DNA of 36,765 nt from a virus. The DNA lies in the IMG/VR virus record IMGVR_UViG_3300042520_000217, positions 1 through 36,765 of that record. One strand, given 5' to 3'. Of the stretch, positions 15,245-24,089 are shown one piece after another. Every line of letters starts with the position of its first letter. Position 1 is the first letter of the stretch. The notes beneath the pieces were generated by a model that worked only from the letters and a program-made list of their open reading frames with translations, was not told where the DNA came from and searched no databases. A program made the position numbers and the translations under genes.

Positions 15245-15572
15245 TTCTATTAGTAGTTTCCATTGCAGCAAATGCTCTGATAGTAATATATCTTCTCAAT
15301 GGGTCAACCTTTGGTGCAAGAGCAGTAAAGTAATACCCTCTCCACTCAATCTGATCTCCATTCTGAATGGCAACAGAAGGATTGTAACGAATCACAACCT
15401 CAATCAAAGTACTTAACTCTTGCTTCTGTACAACAGTATCTACACTAGGTGTAATTTCTTTAACACTAGCACCCTTTGGTTCGTAATAAGTAGATACGGT
15501 ATTTATCAACTGACCTGTAACAGGGTCTTGAGTCTGCACAGACCTTTTAAATACCACTTTTTCACGCATCAT
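15228..15572 (-). CDS. Head-tail joining (stopper) protein
   Basis: The 114-residue protein starts REKVVFKRSVQTQDPVTGQL and ends with a beta-rich part containing NGDQIEWRGYYFTA, then DPLRRYITIRA. This is the usual layout of the SPP1 gp16 / phage head-tail joining family, which closes the connector after packaging. The start overlaps the gp6-like gene as ATGATG. It is flanked by the connector and gp10-like genes in the usual order. Confidence 0.85.
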   Translation of the reverse strand: MMREKVVFKRSVQTQDPVTGQLINTVSTYYEPKGASVKEITPSVDTVVQKQELSTLIEVVIRYNPSVAIQNGDQIEWRGYYFTALAPKVDPLRRYITIRAFAAMETTNRNGSPS

Positions 15573-16108
15573 GGGAATACTATTCTTCTGTATGGATTTA
15601 CTAACAACTTAACCTCACTCAACAAATCAGGCTTAGAATTAGCCTCTCTGTATTCGTAGTAATGGTAGGCTTGACGATAGATTGCTTGCTTAATTGCATC
15701 GTTTACCAAAGTTGCGTTGGTAACATAGGTTATATTAATGTCTTTACCGCCTTCTTTTAGCAAATCGCCAAATAAAGTATATCCTGCGGTAGTGATTGAC
15801 TGAATAGGACCATAAGGCAACTTATAGTTCTTAGGCAAATGCAAAGCAATCAAGTTGATTGTCCGTACACCCAAAGACTTCTGCATATACTGCTCAATGT
15901 TCTGTCTAGCCGACTTTAGAAACAATAGAATCAAGTTGTCATCGGTATCAAAGTCAATCCTAGCGTAGTCCTTAAAGTCCTCTACATTGTAAGGCTCAAC
16001 ATAGCTTGCCTCACTTGTAAAGGTAACTTGGAGTCCTGTTGCACCTAAGTATTCATATACTGGCAGTATATCGCCAAGCATATCTTCGTTGTATTCATAT
16101 CCTGCCAT
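15569..16108 (-). CDS. gp6-like head-tail connector (adaptor)
   Basis: In this 179-residue protein the stretch VEDFKDYARIDFDTDDNLI followed by LFLKSARQNIEQYMQKSLG (about 42-80) is the classic signature of gp6/gp15-like adaptors that bind the portal ring. An N-terminal extension of about 40 residues precedes it. The gene comes directly after the capsid terminator, and TATCTTTGA lies 3 bp before its ATG, so it may have its own start of transcription. Confidence 0.85.
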   Translation of the reverse strand: MAGYEYNEDMLGDILPVYEYLGATGLQVTFTSEASYVEPYNVEDFKDYARIDFDTDDNLILLFLKSARQNIEQYMQKSLGVRTINLIALHLPKNYKLPYGPIQSITTAGYTLFGDLLKEGGKDINITYVTNATLVNDAIKQAIYRQAYHYYEYREANSKPDLLSEVKLLVNPYRRIVFP

Positions 16109-16122
16109 GTCTCAAAGATAAT

Positions 16123-16150
16123 AAAAAAGCCTTGGAAAATATCCAAGGCT
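16123..16150 (-). terminator. Intrinsic terminator after the major capsid gene
   Basis: A perfect 9-bp stem AGCCTTGGA/TCCAAGGCT with a 5-nt loop is followed on the minus strand by TTTTTT. It ends the capsid transcript and so would lower expression of the connector genes. Confidence 0.85.
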
Positions 16151-16175
16151 CTTATTCTAAACTATTGACTTCTAA

Positions 16176-17336
16176 TTAGGAAGCCAAAGTTACCTTAATG
16201 AACGCATTGTCATAGAACACTGGAAGTGCAACTCTCTCCTCAACACGAACCAAGATAACATTCTTCTCAGCATCGTCAGAGTTCTGATCGAAGAATCTGA
16301 TACGAGGAGCCTGACGAGTCAACAACTGAGCTTGGTTCCAATCACCAACGATACCAGTTCCTTGAGAAAGGTAAGAGTTAGAGAATACAGGGATACCAAC
16401 TACATTAAGTTGACCAGTCAAAGGATTAACAGTCACAACACCTGGGAAGTCATACTCACCAGAACCAGCAGCCTTACCCAACAAGATGTTTACATAATCT
16501 TGGTTAGACAATACGATTCCAGTTGGAGTGTGAAGGTTGTTCTTCAACTGACGCAAAGCAGCATCAATCAAGATTTCGATGCTTACAGTCTTAGAACCAT
16601 TGTAGTTCTCAGAGTTAGCAGCATCAAGAAGCAAACCTTGGATGAAGGTATCTTCCTTCTTCAACAATTCTGCACGACCTTTGTTCTGCAAGAAAGCAGT
16701 CATCCAAGCCAAATCTTCAATCATAGAAATTGGAACTCCTTTGATAAGACCTGCAATCCACTCGGCATCAGCCTGGTAGGTAGTCATCTTAGGCTCAATC
16801 TCAGGCTTAGAACCGTCTCCGTATGCCCAAGTGTTTGCTCCACCAGTAGTAGCAGTTTCTTTAGGATACTTAACGAACTCACCAGACATTGTTCCACCAG
16901 GAAGTACATTTCTGTAATGGAATGACTCGTAAGGCAACAAGATTGGATCTCTGAAGTCAGTTACGAAAGGCTCATAACCTGTGAAGTCAGAATAGTTGAA
17001 ATCCTTCATGGTCAATTCCATGCCCTTACCAGACTTCACATTCTTAACCATCTCAGCGTGGTTAGACTTCAAAGTCTCATGCAAAGACCATCCGAAGTTC
17101 TTACGCTCAACTTTAGCAGCAGACTTCTCAGTCATATCTGCAAGTGCCTTGTCCATTTCCTTCTGGATGTCAGCGTGCTTAGCCTGCATATCAGCAGTAA
17201 GCTTGTCCATTGCGTCTTTAACTTTTGCGTCAAATCCAACAACATCTTTTTCTCTTTCAGTAGAGAAGTTTTTCTTCAGGGTTTGTAGCTCTTCGGCTAG
17301 AAAATCCTGAACCTCTTTAATTTGCAATTCTGCCAT
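16176..17336 (-). CDS. Major capsid protein, HK97 fold
   Basis: Taken from the ATG at 17336 (the longer reading uses TTG), giving 386 residues. Residues 1-75 form a charged coiled coil, like the HK97 delta/scaffold domain normally removed by the prohead protease. The rest has the family layout, including FVKYPKETATTGGANTWAYG and the C-terminal VERVALPVFYDNAFIKV strand. It follows the protease directly with a 20-bp overlap. A strong terminator follows. It builds the icosahedral head. Confidence 0.9.
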   Translation of the reverse strand: MAELQIKEVQDFLAEELQTLKKNFSTEREKDVVGFDAKVKDAMDKLTADMQAKHADIQKEMDKALADMTEKSAAKVERKNFGWSLHETLKSNHAEMVKNVKSGKGMELTMKDFNYSDFTGYEPFVTDFRDPILLPYESFHYRNVLPGGTMSGEFVKYPKETATTGGANTWAYGDGSKPEIEPKMTTYQADAEWIAGLIKGVPISMIEDLAWMTAFLQNKGRAELLKKEDTFIQGLLLDAANSENYNGSKTVSIEILIDAALRQLKNNLHTPTGIVLSNQDYVNILLGKAAGSGEYDFPGVVTVNPLTGQLNVVGIPVFSNSYLSQGTGIVGDWNQAQLLTRQAPRIRFFDQNSDDAEKNVILVRVEERVALPVFYDNAFIKVTLAS

Positions 17337-18411
17337 GATTTCTAAATGTAGATTTAAGTGATTCAATTAATTTATTACTATCCAAATCGGCTTTAACCTG
17401 CTCCAAAGTGATTTCTTTCGGCTTTAGAATTTCGTAAAGTGATTTAAGTCTTTCTTCTAGTTTGACAAGTGTCTCATCAGTTGCGTCAGAAGTCCTAACA
17501 AACTTCTCTAGTCTGTCAAGGTATTCAAACGCATCATTCTCAGATTTCAAGTCAATGAATGTGGTCTCAGGATTCGCTCCCAAGAATTGTACTGCTGATC
17601 CTTCGTACATAATTACTTCCTTGATGACATTAGCTTTCTTAGTGCCATCAAAGTACTGCTTGTCTTTAGGTACAGAGAATCCAAAGCTATGCTGGTTGAT
17701 TAGTCCTGACTCTACCATCTTCATAAAGTCAACACCCAAGCTATGAGTACCAATCTTAGCCTCATATCTCAAACCCTTCATATCCTCCTCTAGGTTGGTA
17801 ATAAGAGCAACAGACTTCTTAGAGTCATGGTCTAGCAAATACTTGATTAGCTTCTTACCATTAGGCCCACGCTCCTGGATAGTCTTAGCGAATGCTCCTC
17901 TCTCGATGACATCACCATCCAAGTCCTTGTTACCAAACATTGCAAAATAACCTGAAACAACACCTTGCTTCATGTCGGCATCTTGAAATCCTTGGTTAAT
18001 ACCTTTAGTTAGAAAACCCATATTGCTCTGTTCTTTTATTTCTCCTAATTCTCTCAGTTTACTCCTGCTCCACGATAGTGCAGCTTTTCCACCCCATGCA
18101 TCGTACATCAATAGACCGCAGCCATCCTCGTAAGAGCTAGAAGATTGTAAATCAACCTCATGTCTACTTAGATAGCTATACATTCTCTTGATTGTATCAA
18201 CTGATACAGGCTCGCCTTTTGCAAGCTGATTCGCTCTCTGCTTTCCAACATCTGTGCCACATGGCCCCCAACCGTTCTCCTCAACATATTTAAGAACCCT
18301 CTTAGCGTTATTTCTAACTGCCTCAGGATAATCTGAATAGCTTTTTTGTTCGATAGATTCGAAATCTAAATCCTCATTCATACACAAAGATTGAAAAAAA
18401 CTATCAAACAT
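17317..18411 (-). CDS. Prohead protease with extra N-terminal domain
   Basis: The 364-residue protein has two parts. Residues about 25-125 (VRNNAKRVLKYVEENGWGPC, then VDTIKRMYSYLSRHEVD, then DAWGGKAALSWS) match a small helical domain often found beside phage head proteins. Residues 135-310 form the HK97-type serine protease with the LLDHD motif (H195) and QHSFGFS (S242). It matures the capsid by cutting the capsid delta domain. The start may instead be the ATG at 18381. It is followed by the capsid gene and preceded by the glycosyltransferase cassette. Confidence 0.9.
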   Translation of the reverse strand: MFDSFFQSLCMNEDLDFESIEQKSYSDYPEAVRNNAKRVLKYVEENGWGPCGTDVGKQRANQLAKGEPVSVDTIKRMYSYLSRHEVDLQSSSSYEDGCGLLMYDAWGGKAALSWSRSKLRELGEIKEQSNMGFLTKGINQGFQDADMKQGVVSGYFAMFGNKDLDGDVIERGAFAKTIQERGPNGKKLIKYLLDHDSKKSVALITNLEEDMKGLRYEAKIGTHSLGVDFMKMVESGLINQHSFGFSVPKDKQYFDGTKKANVIKEVIMYEGSAVQFLGANPETTFIDLKSENDAFEYLDRLEKFVRTSDATDETLVKLEERLKSLYEILKPKEITLEQVKADLDSNKLIESLKSTFRNHGRIAN

Positions 18412-18417
18412 ACAAAC

Positions 18418-19608
18418 TCATAGAAGATGACTAATATTCCGTCTAGTATCTTGACCACTCTCAAATCTATAATAGTGGAACAAGTATATACCTTTAGCGA
18501 TACCAATCCGTAGTCTGTGCTGCATTATCTTCTTGCAGAAATGGTAGTCAAAGAAATGGCCATTAATCTGAATGCCTCCTTCAGGAAAGCCTCCGACTAG
18601 CAACCATGTCTTTTTGCTAAACAGCATAAACAGGCCACCAATAATTTGGTTAAAGAACATCACATTACTTCCATGCTCGTTGTACAAGTCAACGGCAATC
18701 TTTCTATGGTTCATGATATCAGAATCATCTGACTTTTGTCCTCCCACAAGCTGATAGTGCAAACCTAGTCGATTTGTCATGCATCCAACTAGATCAAAGT
18801 CACCTCTCTGTGCTATCTCCTCGCATTGCTGATATATCTTCTCGTGATACATCGGTAGCGTATCAATGTCTCTAAGACAAATCCAATCATCGTCAGGCAG
18901 GCCCTCGATTATTGCGTTTATAGCCTTTCCAATATTCTTGTCAGACCTACCAGGAGTTATGTGGTGTACCTGAACACTCTTCCTTACCTCAACCTTTCCT
19001 TTATGCTTATTTATCGTAACAAAGGTTGCCATAACATTGTGTGGCTTGATATTCTCAGGGCTTAACATACACCAATGCATAGCATAGGGAAACGCTAACT
19101 CATCCCTACTTGTGTAGTTCTGAACTATGTGCCAAACACCATCCATAAGCCTATTCTGCAATGCATCTCGATTTGACCGCACAAAGAAGTTAGTCTCTAG
19201 CAATCCTGCCTTGTCCCTGTACCTACTCTCCAAGTAATACCTAAACTGCCTCTTGACCTGATCCTCGTTTACCTTTCCCTCGTTAACCAACTCCTTGGCT
19301 CTAGTGTACACATCTACATGGGCACGAGTCTTAAACCATATCGGGAAACTAGGTGGCTCATGAACAAACGAAATATTCGCATCAGCATAGCAGACCAAAT
19401 CGTATTCGCTTAGATACAAATGTGATAGAAGTTTGTATTTCCTAGACTCCTTCTGTCTATCTGTAATGCCATCCACCACTCGTATCTGCCATCCATCAAC
19501 ATTAAGCTCTGCATTATCGGTAAATAACACAAAGTCCCACCCCTCAAACTTAGGGGCAGGACTGACATCATCGTAGTCTCCGAACAAGACCGAATAAATT
19601 ACTTTCAT
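18418..19608 (-). CDS. Two-domain glycosyltransferase
   Basis: Taken from the ATG at 19608, which overlaps the previous stop as ATGA; the longer reading uses TTG. Of 396 residues, 1-210 resemble the DUF616/TOD1-type transferases (IYSVLFGDYDDVSPAP, FVLFTDN, YKLLSHLYL, LVCYADANIS with a D76-A-N motif). Residues 213-380 form a second GT-A-like domain with GRSDKNIGKAINAI, a DxD at D247-I-D249 and GGLFMLFSKKTWLLVGGFP. Two sugar-transfer sites in one protein could add a disaccharide. The target is unknown: the position among head genes suggests a virion protein, but the host envelope is possible. Confidence 0.75.
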   Translation of the reverse strand: MKVIYSVLFGDYDDVSPAPKFEGWDFVLFTDNAELNVDGWQIRVVDGITDRQKESRKYKLLSHLYLSEYDLVCYADANISFVHEPPSFPIWFKTRAHVDVYTRAKELVNEGKVNEDQVKRQFRYYLESRYRDKAGLLETNFFVRSNRDALQNRLMDGVWHIVQNYTSRDELAFPYAMHWCMLSPENIKPHNVMATFVTINKHKGKVEVRKSVQVHHITPGRSDKNIGKAINAIIEGLPDDDWICLRDIDTLPMYHEKIYQQCEEIAQRGDFDLVGCMTNRLGLHYQLVGGQKSDDSDIMNHRKIAVDLYNEHGSNVMFFNQIIGGLFMLFSKKTWLLVGGFPEGGIQINGHFFDYHFCKKIMQHRLRIGIAKGIYLFHYYRFESGQDTRRNISHLL

Positions 19609-20255
19609 CTTAAATTTCTCCAAGTTCTTTGCTCATAGAAGTTGTGATTGACATTTGAGCTTGCATATCCAAAGATACACTCATCCTTATCTGCCATAAT
19701 ACCTGGGAACTGCTCAGTCAAGTACCTGTCTAGCCTTAGCTTAACATTTTTTAGTCTAGCCTTAATTTTATCGGTAGCAAACCAATAGAACGACCCAGAG
19801 TAGTGAAACGGATACGGAACATACGGAGGGCATGGGAGTAGCTTAGCACAAACACCTGCAAACAACTTGTCTCCCAACACGGGTGGATCAGTCAAGTTCT
19901 TTCGATACAAATGATTTATCCAAATGTCCAATCCTGCCCATACAGGTCTAGTAACTCCCTTGCAATGTGCATAGAATGTCATGCCACCATCTATCTCTAC
20001 CAATGAGTCTAAGAAGTGAATACACTCCCCATACTTAGCATCGTTCTGCACTACTCGATAGTCACAATCTTTCGGCAGCATATCCACAATAGGTGCCAAA
20101 GAATAGTTGCCCTTTACGGCTATCTTAACTATCCTCTGACCATCAAACACATTCCAATACGCTTCCAAGAACTTTAAGTTCAAGACATGGTAATGGTTTA
20201 ATGTCCCATCGTAGTAAATGAAGTAGATTAAATTTTTTCTAGCATTAGAGTCCAT
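19605..20255 (-). CDS. Glycosyltransferase-like protein
   Basis: The 216-residue protein starts with a strand-helix unit KNLIYFIYYDGTLNHYHVLN and contains FYAHCKGVTRP (94-104) and PFHYSGSFYWFATD (149-162). These motifs recur in capsule-type and large-virus glycosyltransferase-like proteins. No classical DxD is evident, so catalytic activity is uncertain. It overlaps the methyltransferase by 28 bp and the next transferase by ATGA, so the three genes form one translationally coupled cassette. Confidence 0.6.
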   Translation of the reverse strand: MDSNARKNLIYFIYYDGTLNHYHVLNLKFLEAYWNVFDGQRIVKIAVKGNYSLAPIVDMLPKDCDYRVVQNDAKYGECIHFLDSLVEIDGGMTFYAHCKGVTRPVWAGLDIWINHLYRKNLTDPPVLGDKLFAGVCAKLLPCPPYVPYPFHYSGSFYWFATDKIKARLKNVKLRLDRYLTEQFPGIMADKDECIFGYASSNVNHNFYEQRTWRNLR

Positions 20256-20758
20256 GTCGTAGGAGTTGATGGTTTCTCTAATACCTTATACCCTAGAACC
20301 TTCCAGAATGCAATCCACTCTGGCTCCTGCTTGATGTTAATGTGTCCCCACTCTGCATCGTTCTCAGTAGTATGTGGAGTAGAGCTAAACAATATCACCT
20401 TCGGCTCTATAACATCAATCGCATTCTTAATCTCTTGGTCGGTCATGTGTTCTGCCACCTCGATGAACAACATCATCTCTGCTGCCTTCGGTCTAGCAAT
20501 AACCTTTAGATCAGCATACTGCTCCTTGCAGTAATCTCTGTGGCTCTTGAACACATCTAGTGCCATGATGTTAAATCCATCCTGTCGCATCACCTCACTA
20601 TACACTCCTGTGCCACATCCGTAGTCTATTACACTACTCGGCTCAAACTTCTTGCAGTAGTTAGCTACACTCTTAGCCAAGCCTACAAACAATTCATTGT
20701 TCATCGTCAGGTTCAGAGTCTCAATCTCTGCCTTCAAGAATTCTTCTTCTGATATCAT
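20228..20758 (-). CDS. Class I SAM-dependent methyltransferase
   Basis: In this 176-residue protein the SAM-binding loop VIDYGCGTGVYSEV (43-56) and the acidic end of strand 2, IMALDVF (64-70), identify a Rossmann-fold methyltransferase. LFIEVAEHMTD and PKVILFSSTPHT are later core strands. No DNA-methylase NPPY motif is present, so a small molecule, sugar or protein is the likelier target. Being first in the cassette with two glycosyltransferases, it may O-methylate the added sugar, which is inference. Confidence 0.8.
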   Translation of the reverse strand: MISEEEFLKAEIETLNLTMNNELFVGLAKSVANYCKKFEPSSVIDYGCGTGVYSEVMRQDGFNIMALDVFKSHRDYCKEQYADLKVIARPKAAEMMLFIEVAEHMTDQEIKNAIDVIEPKVILFSSTPHTTENDAEWGHINIKQEPEWIAFWKVLGYKVLEKPSTPTTWTLMLEKI

Positions 20759-20773
20759 CGTGTTTATATTTAG

Positions 20774-20965
20774 TTATGGCATTACAGAAAGCAGCTTTAT
20801 AGTCTGCTCTATAATATCCTTGGTACTCATTCCTTCCTTGAATTCAAATGTATAATCATCGGCCTTGCACCAGCAGGTATACTCCTCACCCAACCTCTGA
20901 GCCTTGACGGTTATAATCCCATCAACAGGCTCGAAGTTCTTAGTCAAAATCTTGGTCTTCGTCAT
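20774..20965 (-). CDS. Hypothetical small protein after the portal
   Basis: An ORF open from 21037 has only a GTG there, inside the portal gene. The ATG at 20965 (or 20968) leaves a 26-bp overlap and a 63-residue protein, beginning MTKTKILTKNFEPVDGIITV. It contains strands with EEYTCWCKADDYTFEF and a C-terminal helix. No family recognised. It lies between portal and cassette and is probably co-translated with both. Confidence 0.6.
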   Translation of the reverse strand: MTKTKILTKNFEPVDGIITVKAQRLGEEYTCWCKADDYTFEFKEGMSTKDIIEQTIKLLSVMP

Positions 20966-22355
20966 CATCTTCGATGTCTTGGTCTTGTCTCGGTACATTT
21001 CTACCACTCGGCACAGTATCAACATCCAAGTCTCCACCCCTCATATCAGCCAACGGCATATAGTTAGTAGGAACCAACACCTGAGTCTCATCTACAATCG
21101 TTCCATATCCTAGTGCCTCACGGATTTCATCTTGGCTAAACACCATCGCCTGACGCATCCAATGCACCAACTCCTTCTTATCCCCTTCCAATTCAGGATA
21201 AACATCGGTATCAGACATTACTACCAAGCTGTTATCGCCATACCATTTACGAACCATCTTAGTCCACACATCATCCATCTTTCTCAACAACGGCAATACG
21301 CAGTTCGTAATCACCCTCGTATCACCTGTCTCACTATTGGCCAATGTTCCCTGAGGAGTCAGCAACTGAGACGGATATCCGTAGATGTTAGCAATCTGTC
21401 TTTCCAAGTCTGCGTTGAAGTCCAAGATACCCATGTCCACAGGACTCAAGCCTATCTGCACCCACTTCAAGTCTGATGGAGTCACAACAATGTCTCCTGC
21501 GTTGTGGGCACCCATGTGGTTCTGTCTAAACGAATCGTTAATGGCAACGGCCTGCTCAGCAGTCAACTCACTCTGATCGCTGTGTCGTGCATTACCACTC
21601 ACAATACCACTAGGCCCCATGTTTGCAAACAACGACCCCTGAGCCACATCAGCATATCTCTTCTGAGAGATAATACTAACACTAGAACGCAACGGGCTCA
21701 ATCCCCAGAATGTACTCTCATAACCTTGCCACTCAGACACAGGGTTGAAGTACTTAAAGTGAGCTATCTGCTCGTTTGGGATAATATTCTCAAAGTTATA
21801 TGTAATCGCATATCCTGCCAACGGCTGAGTTCTTTGCCCAGACATCACAGGCTTAACAGTCGGACTCGGAACACTCCACAACTCAATCGGCTGCTTCGCT
21901 CTCACTCCTGCACCAGGTACACTAGCGTAAACAATCGCATTCCCCGTAATCAACAGATACCCTGCAACTTCTTCTCTCAACTGTCTTCCCGTACTAGTCG
22001 GGTTCGGCATATCCATCAACTGCAAGAACGGATGCGATTCCACCGACTCAAACGCTTTCACCCTCAACTTCGCCAACTCCGTAGCATTCTCCTTACTCTT
22101 CAAATACTTTCTTTTCGCATAGTACTTCTCTGCAAACCGCTTGTCCTTAATCTTATACAACATCGGTGCAGCATCCGCACTCTTCTCTACTATCTTAGAA
22201 ACTACTGACTGAACAACAGGGATAGCCTTATACGCTTTATCAATGTAAATACCATCCTTTGCATCATAAGGCATCCATACTCCCTTAATATACTGCCATT
22301 GCAAAGCCACAGGCAAACCTGCATCCTTAGTTCTAAACGCTTTCAGTAGATTCAT
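20940..22355 (-). CDS. Portal protein, HK97 family
   Basis: The 471-residue protein has the family pattern: HPFLQLMDMPNPTSTGRQLR, then GYLLITGNAIVYA, IELWSVPSPTVKP, IAHFKYFNP, GLSPLRSSVSII and FNADLERQIANIYGYPSQLL. The tail is very acidic and hydrophilic (DIEDDDEDQDFD). Twelve copies form the DNA entry ring on which the head is built. It starts 32 bp after the large terminase stop. Confidence 0.95.
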   Translation of the reverse strand: MNLLKAFRTKDAGLPVALQWQYIKGVWMPYDAKDGIYIDKAYKAIPVVQSVVSKIVEKSADAAPMLYKIKDKRFAEKYYAKRKYLKSKENATELAKLRVKAFESVESHPFLQLMDMPNPTSTGRQLREEVAGYLLITGNAIVYASVPGAGVRAKQPIELWSVPSPTVKPVMSGQRTQPLAGYAITYNFENIIPNEQIAHFKYFNPVSEWQGYESTFWGLSPLRSSVSIISQKRYADVAQGSLFANMGPSGIVSGNARHSDQSELTAEQAVAINDSFRQNHMGAHNAGDIVVTPSDLKWVQIGLSPVDMGILDFNADLERQIANIYGYPSQLLTPQGTLANSETGDTRVITNCVLPLLRKMDDVWTKMVRKWYGDNSLVVMSDTDVYPELEGDKKELVHWMRQAMVFSQDEIREALGYGTIVDETQVLVPTNYMPLADMRGGDLDVDTVPSGRNVPRQDQDIEDDDEDQDFD

Positions 22356-22387
22356 CTATATCTCACTTTTTTGTAAAAGTACTAATT

Positions 22388-23623
22388 TTACCTAAATAAT
22401 TTTCCTTTTATCAATACGAACCCATTACTTCGGTTCTTGACCATCAACTCAGTCAATCCCCATACCAACGCATCCACTCTATCAGGTGACTTCCCCTTAT
22501 CAGGATCAAAGGTAACCATCTGACTCTCTAACAACGGAAAGCTCCCTACATGGTACACCTGACCCTTCTCATACAACGAATACACAGGCTCCGCTCTCAC
22601 ATACTTACCCTTGGTAGCCGACACTAGCTTAATTCTCGTGGTTGTCCCCTGAGCCTTCAAAACAGCCTCCACCATGTCTCCACCCTGGTTCTTCTCTGCC
22701 ACAATACAATCCGCATTCCACCTAAACGCTGCATCGTTTGCAATCTTCGCCCAATGGTTCGGAGAATACTTCCCACTCAAATCCTCCAACACATACCCAA
22801 ACCCTTCCTTACACTTTCCAACCACAATAATACCCGTCTCATCACTATTCATGTTCGCAGTCACAGCAGGGTCAAGTGCAACCACAATCCTCTTCAAGTT
22901 CGGAGCTTCATCAACCCTCGCCTTTCCAATGATAGCCCTGTTCCACAACATACCTTCCGCATCATCCAACCAAGTGCCCATGAACAAGTGGTCATATCTA
23001 GCCCTATTCTCTCGCTTAGTCTTCTCCGCTGCCTGCACAAACGACTCACTCAGATTTATCTTATTATCCAAGTAAGTCGTGTGGATGTAAGTCGTATCCT
23101 TCCTCTTATTCTTTACAAAGTCCCTATATATCCAATGACTCTTGTACGATGGGTTCATTACCAATATCACCCTGTTATAGTTATCCTTTGCCCTGATACT
23201 CAAGTCCACCTTATCAAATATCTCAGGGTCTGTCAATTCCTCAGCCTCATCCACTACCCATGTCGACAACCCAGCAATTGACTTCAGATTTGCCGTGTTT
23301 ACTCCTGAGCTAGTTTTTATTCCACGAAATAGAATTTTAGAACCTGTTAGCTTATTTATAATCTCACTCTGAGTCACATCAAAGTCATTCATCTTACCCA
23401 TAATCTCAATCTTATCCAAGAACTCTGGAATAATCGAAATAAACGCAGATACCAAGGTGTATCTAGTGAAAAGAATCACATGGCCCTTCTCATAGGTCAA
23501 GTTCAACAGAAACAAAGCCAAGGTCCATGATTTACCACTTCCTCTACCACCCGTAATCAAATAGTACCTCGTGTCAGGCTGCTCGTAGAATAATGGCTTG
23601 TAATCGTCTAAAAGTTGAATCAT
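22388..23623 (-). CDS. Terminase large subunit
   Basis: Taken from the ATG at 23623, since the longer reading uses GTG inside a repeat, giving 411 residues. The ATPase domain has Walker A GGRGSGKS (25-32) and Walker B WVVDEAEEL (122-130). The nuclease domain has the acidic residue D251 in IVVALDPAV and the final SPDRVDALVWGL. It packages DNA into the prohead and cuts concatemers. It is separated from the small subunit by 147 bp that carry a tandem repeat. Confidence 0.95.
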   Translation of the reverse strand: MIQLLDDYKPLFYEQPDTRYYLITGGRGSGKSWTLALFLLNLTYEKGHVILFTRYTLVSAFISIIPEFLDKIEIMGKMNDFDVTQSEIINKLTGSKILFRGIKTSSGVNTANLKSIAGLSTWVVDEAEELTDPEIFDKVDLSIRAKDNYNRVILVMNPSYKSHWIYRDFVKNKRKDTTYIHTTYLDNKINLSESFVQAAEKTKRENRARYDHLFMGTWLDDAEGMLWNRAIIGKARVDEAPNLKRIVVALDPAVTANMNSDETGIIVVGKCKEGFGYVLEDLSGKYSPNHWAKIANDAAFRWNADCIVAEKNQGGDMVEAVLKAQGTTTRIKLVSATKGKYVRAEPVYSLYEKGQVYHVGSFPLLESQMVTFDPDKGKSPDRVDALVWGLTELMVKNRSNGFVLIKGKLFR

Positions 23624-23626
23624 AGC

Positions 23627-23768
23627 TAAATTAATTAATTGGGGATTTCCATTTTCCGTTTCATTCCTGTACACTCAGAAACATACCCCCCCATGGGTAA
23701 ATTAGTTAATTGGGGAAATCCACTTTCCAATCGGTTTCCATACACTCACGAACATACCTCCCCCAGGT
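23627..23768. repeat. Two imperfect 71-bp tandem repeats between terminase genes
   Basis: Two copies, from 23627 and from 23698, share TAAATTARTTAATTGGGG at one end, then ATCC/TTCC blocks, ACACTCAC/ACACTCAG and ACATACC with a C run. I judge about 75-80 percent identity by eye. CCCATGGG (23690-23697) is a palindrome at the junction. The region fills the gap between small and large terminase genes and could be a packaging (cos/pac) site, a TerS binding site or an operator. Confidence 0.75.
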
Positions 23769-23770
23769 GC

Positions 23771-24085
23771 TTATTCGTCTATGCGGGTAAGCGTTTCATC
23801 CTCAACTAGTTTGGCTTCTTGTATCTCAATAGTCTTGCTAATCCAATGAATGGGAGGGGCTACCTTTTCCCCATTACTAGTAATGTCTATTTGTTGCTTA
23901 GGCAAGCCAAGTCTATAGGATAGCCAAAGTTTCAAGGCTTGGGTATCCCCCTCCTCGCATTTTCGCAACAAGGCTTCCCATATCCTTTGAGGTACGGCTA
24001 TAGCATCCATCTGCTCAATGAGTTTAACCTCCATGATTTTTGGCTTTCTTCCCGCACCTTCCCTTGCACCTCCATTTTTCCCCAT
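23771..24085 (-). CDS. Terminase small subunit
   Basis: The 104-residue protein begins MGKNGGAREGAGRKPKIMEV, the AT-hook-like start of small terminases in many Bacteroidota phages. A helical middle follows (AIAVPQRIWEALLRKCEEGD, then ALKLWLSYRLGLPKQ). It binds the packaging site and hands DNA to the large subunit. It is the first gene of the leftward late unit. Two dyads lie directly upstream. Confidence 0.85.
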   Translation of the reverse strand: MGKNGGAREGAGRKPKIMEVKLIEQMDAIAVPQRIWEALLRKCEEGDTQALKLWLSYRLGLPKQQIDITSNGEKVAPPIHWISKTIEIQEAKLVEDETLTRIDE

Positions 24086-24089
24086 ATAC

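Noticed and set aside
16332-16925. 197-codon plus-strand ORF opposite the capsid gene
   Set aside because: Antisense shadow of a firm HK97 capsid gene, with poor composition and no promoter.
21504-22208. 234-codon plus-strand ORF opposite the portal gene
   Set aside because: Arg/Ser/His-rich shadow of the portal frame.
23623-23674. Upstream GTG start for the large terminase
   Set aside because: It lies inside the tandem repeat; the ATG at 23623 gives the usual family start.
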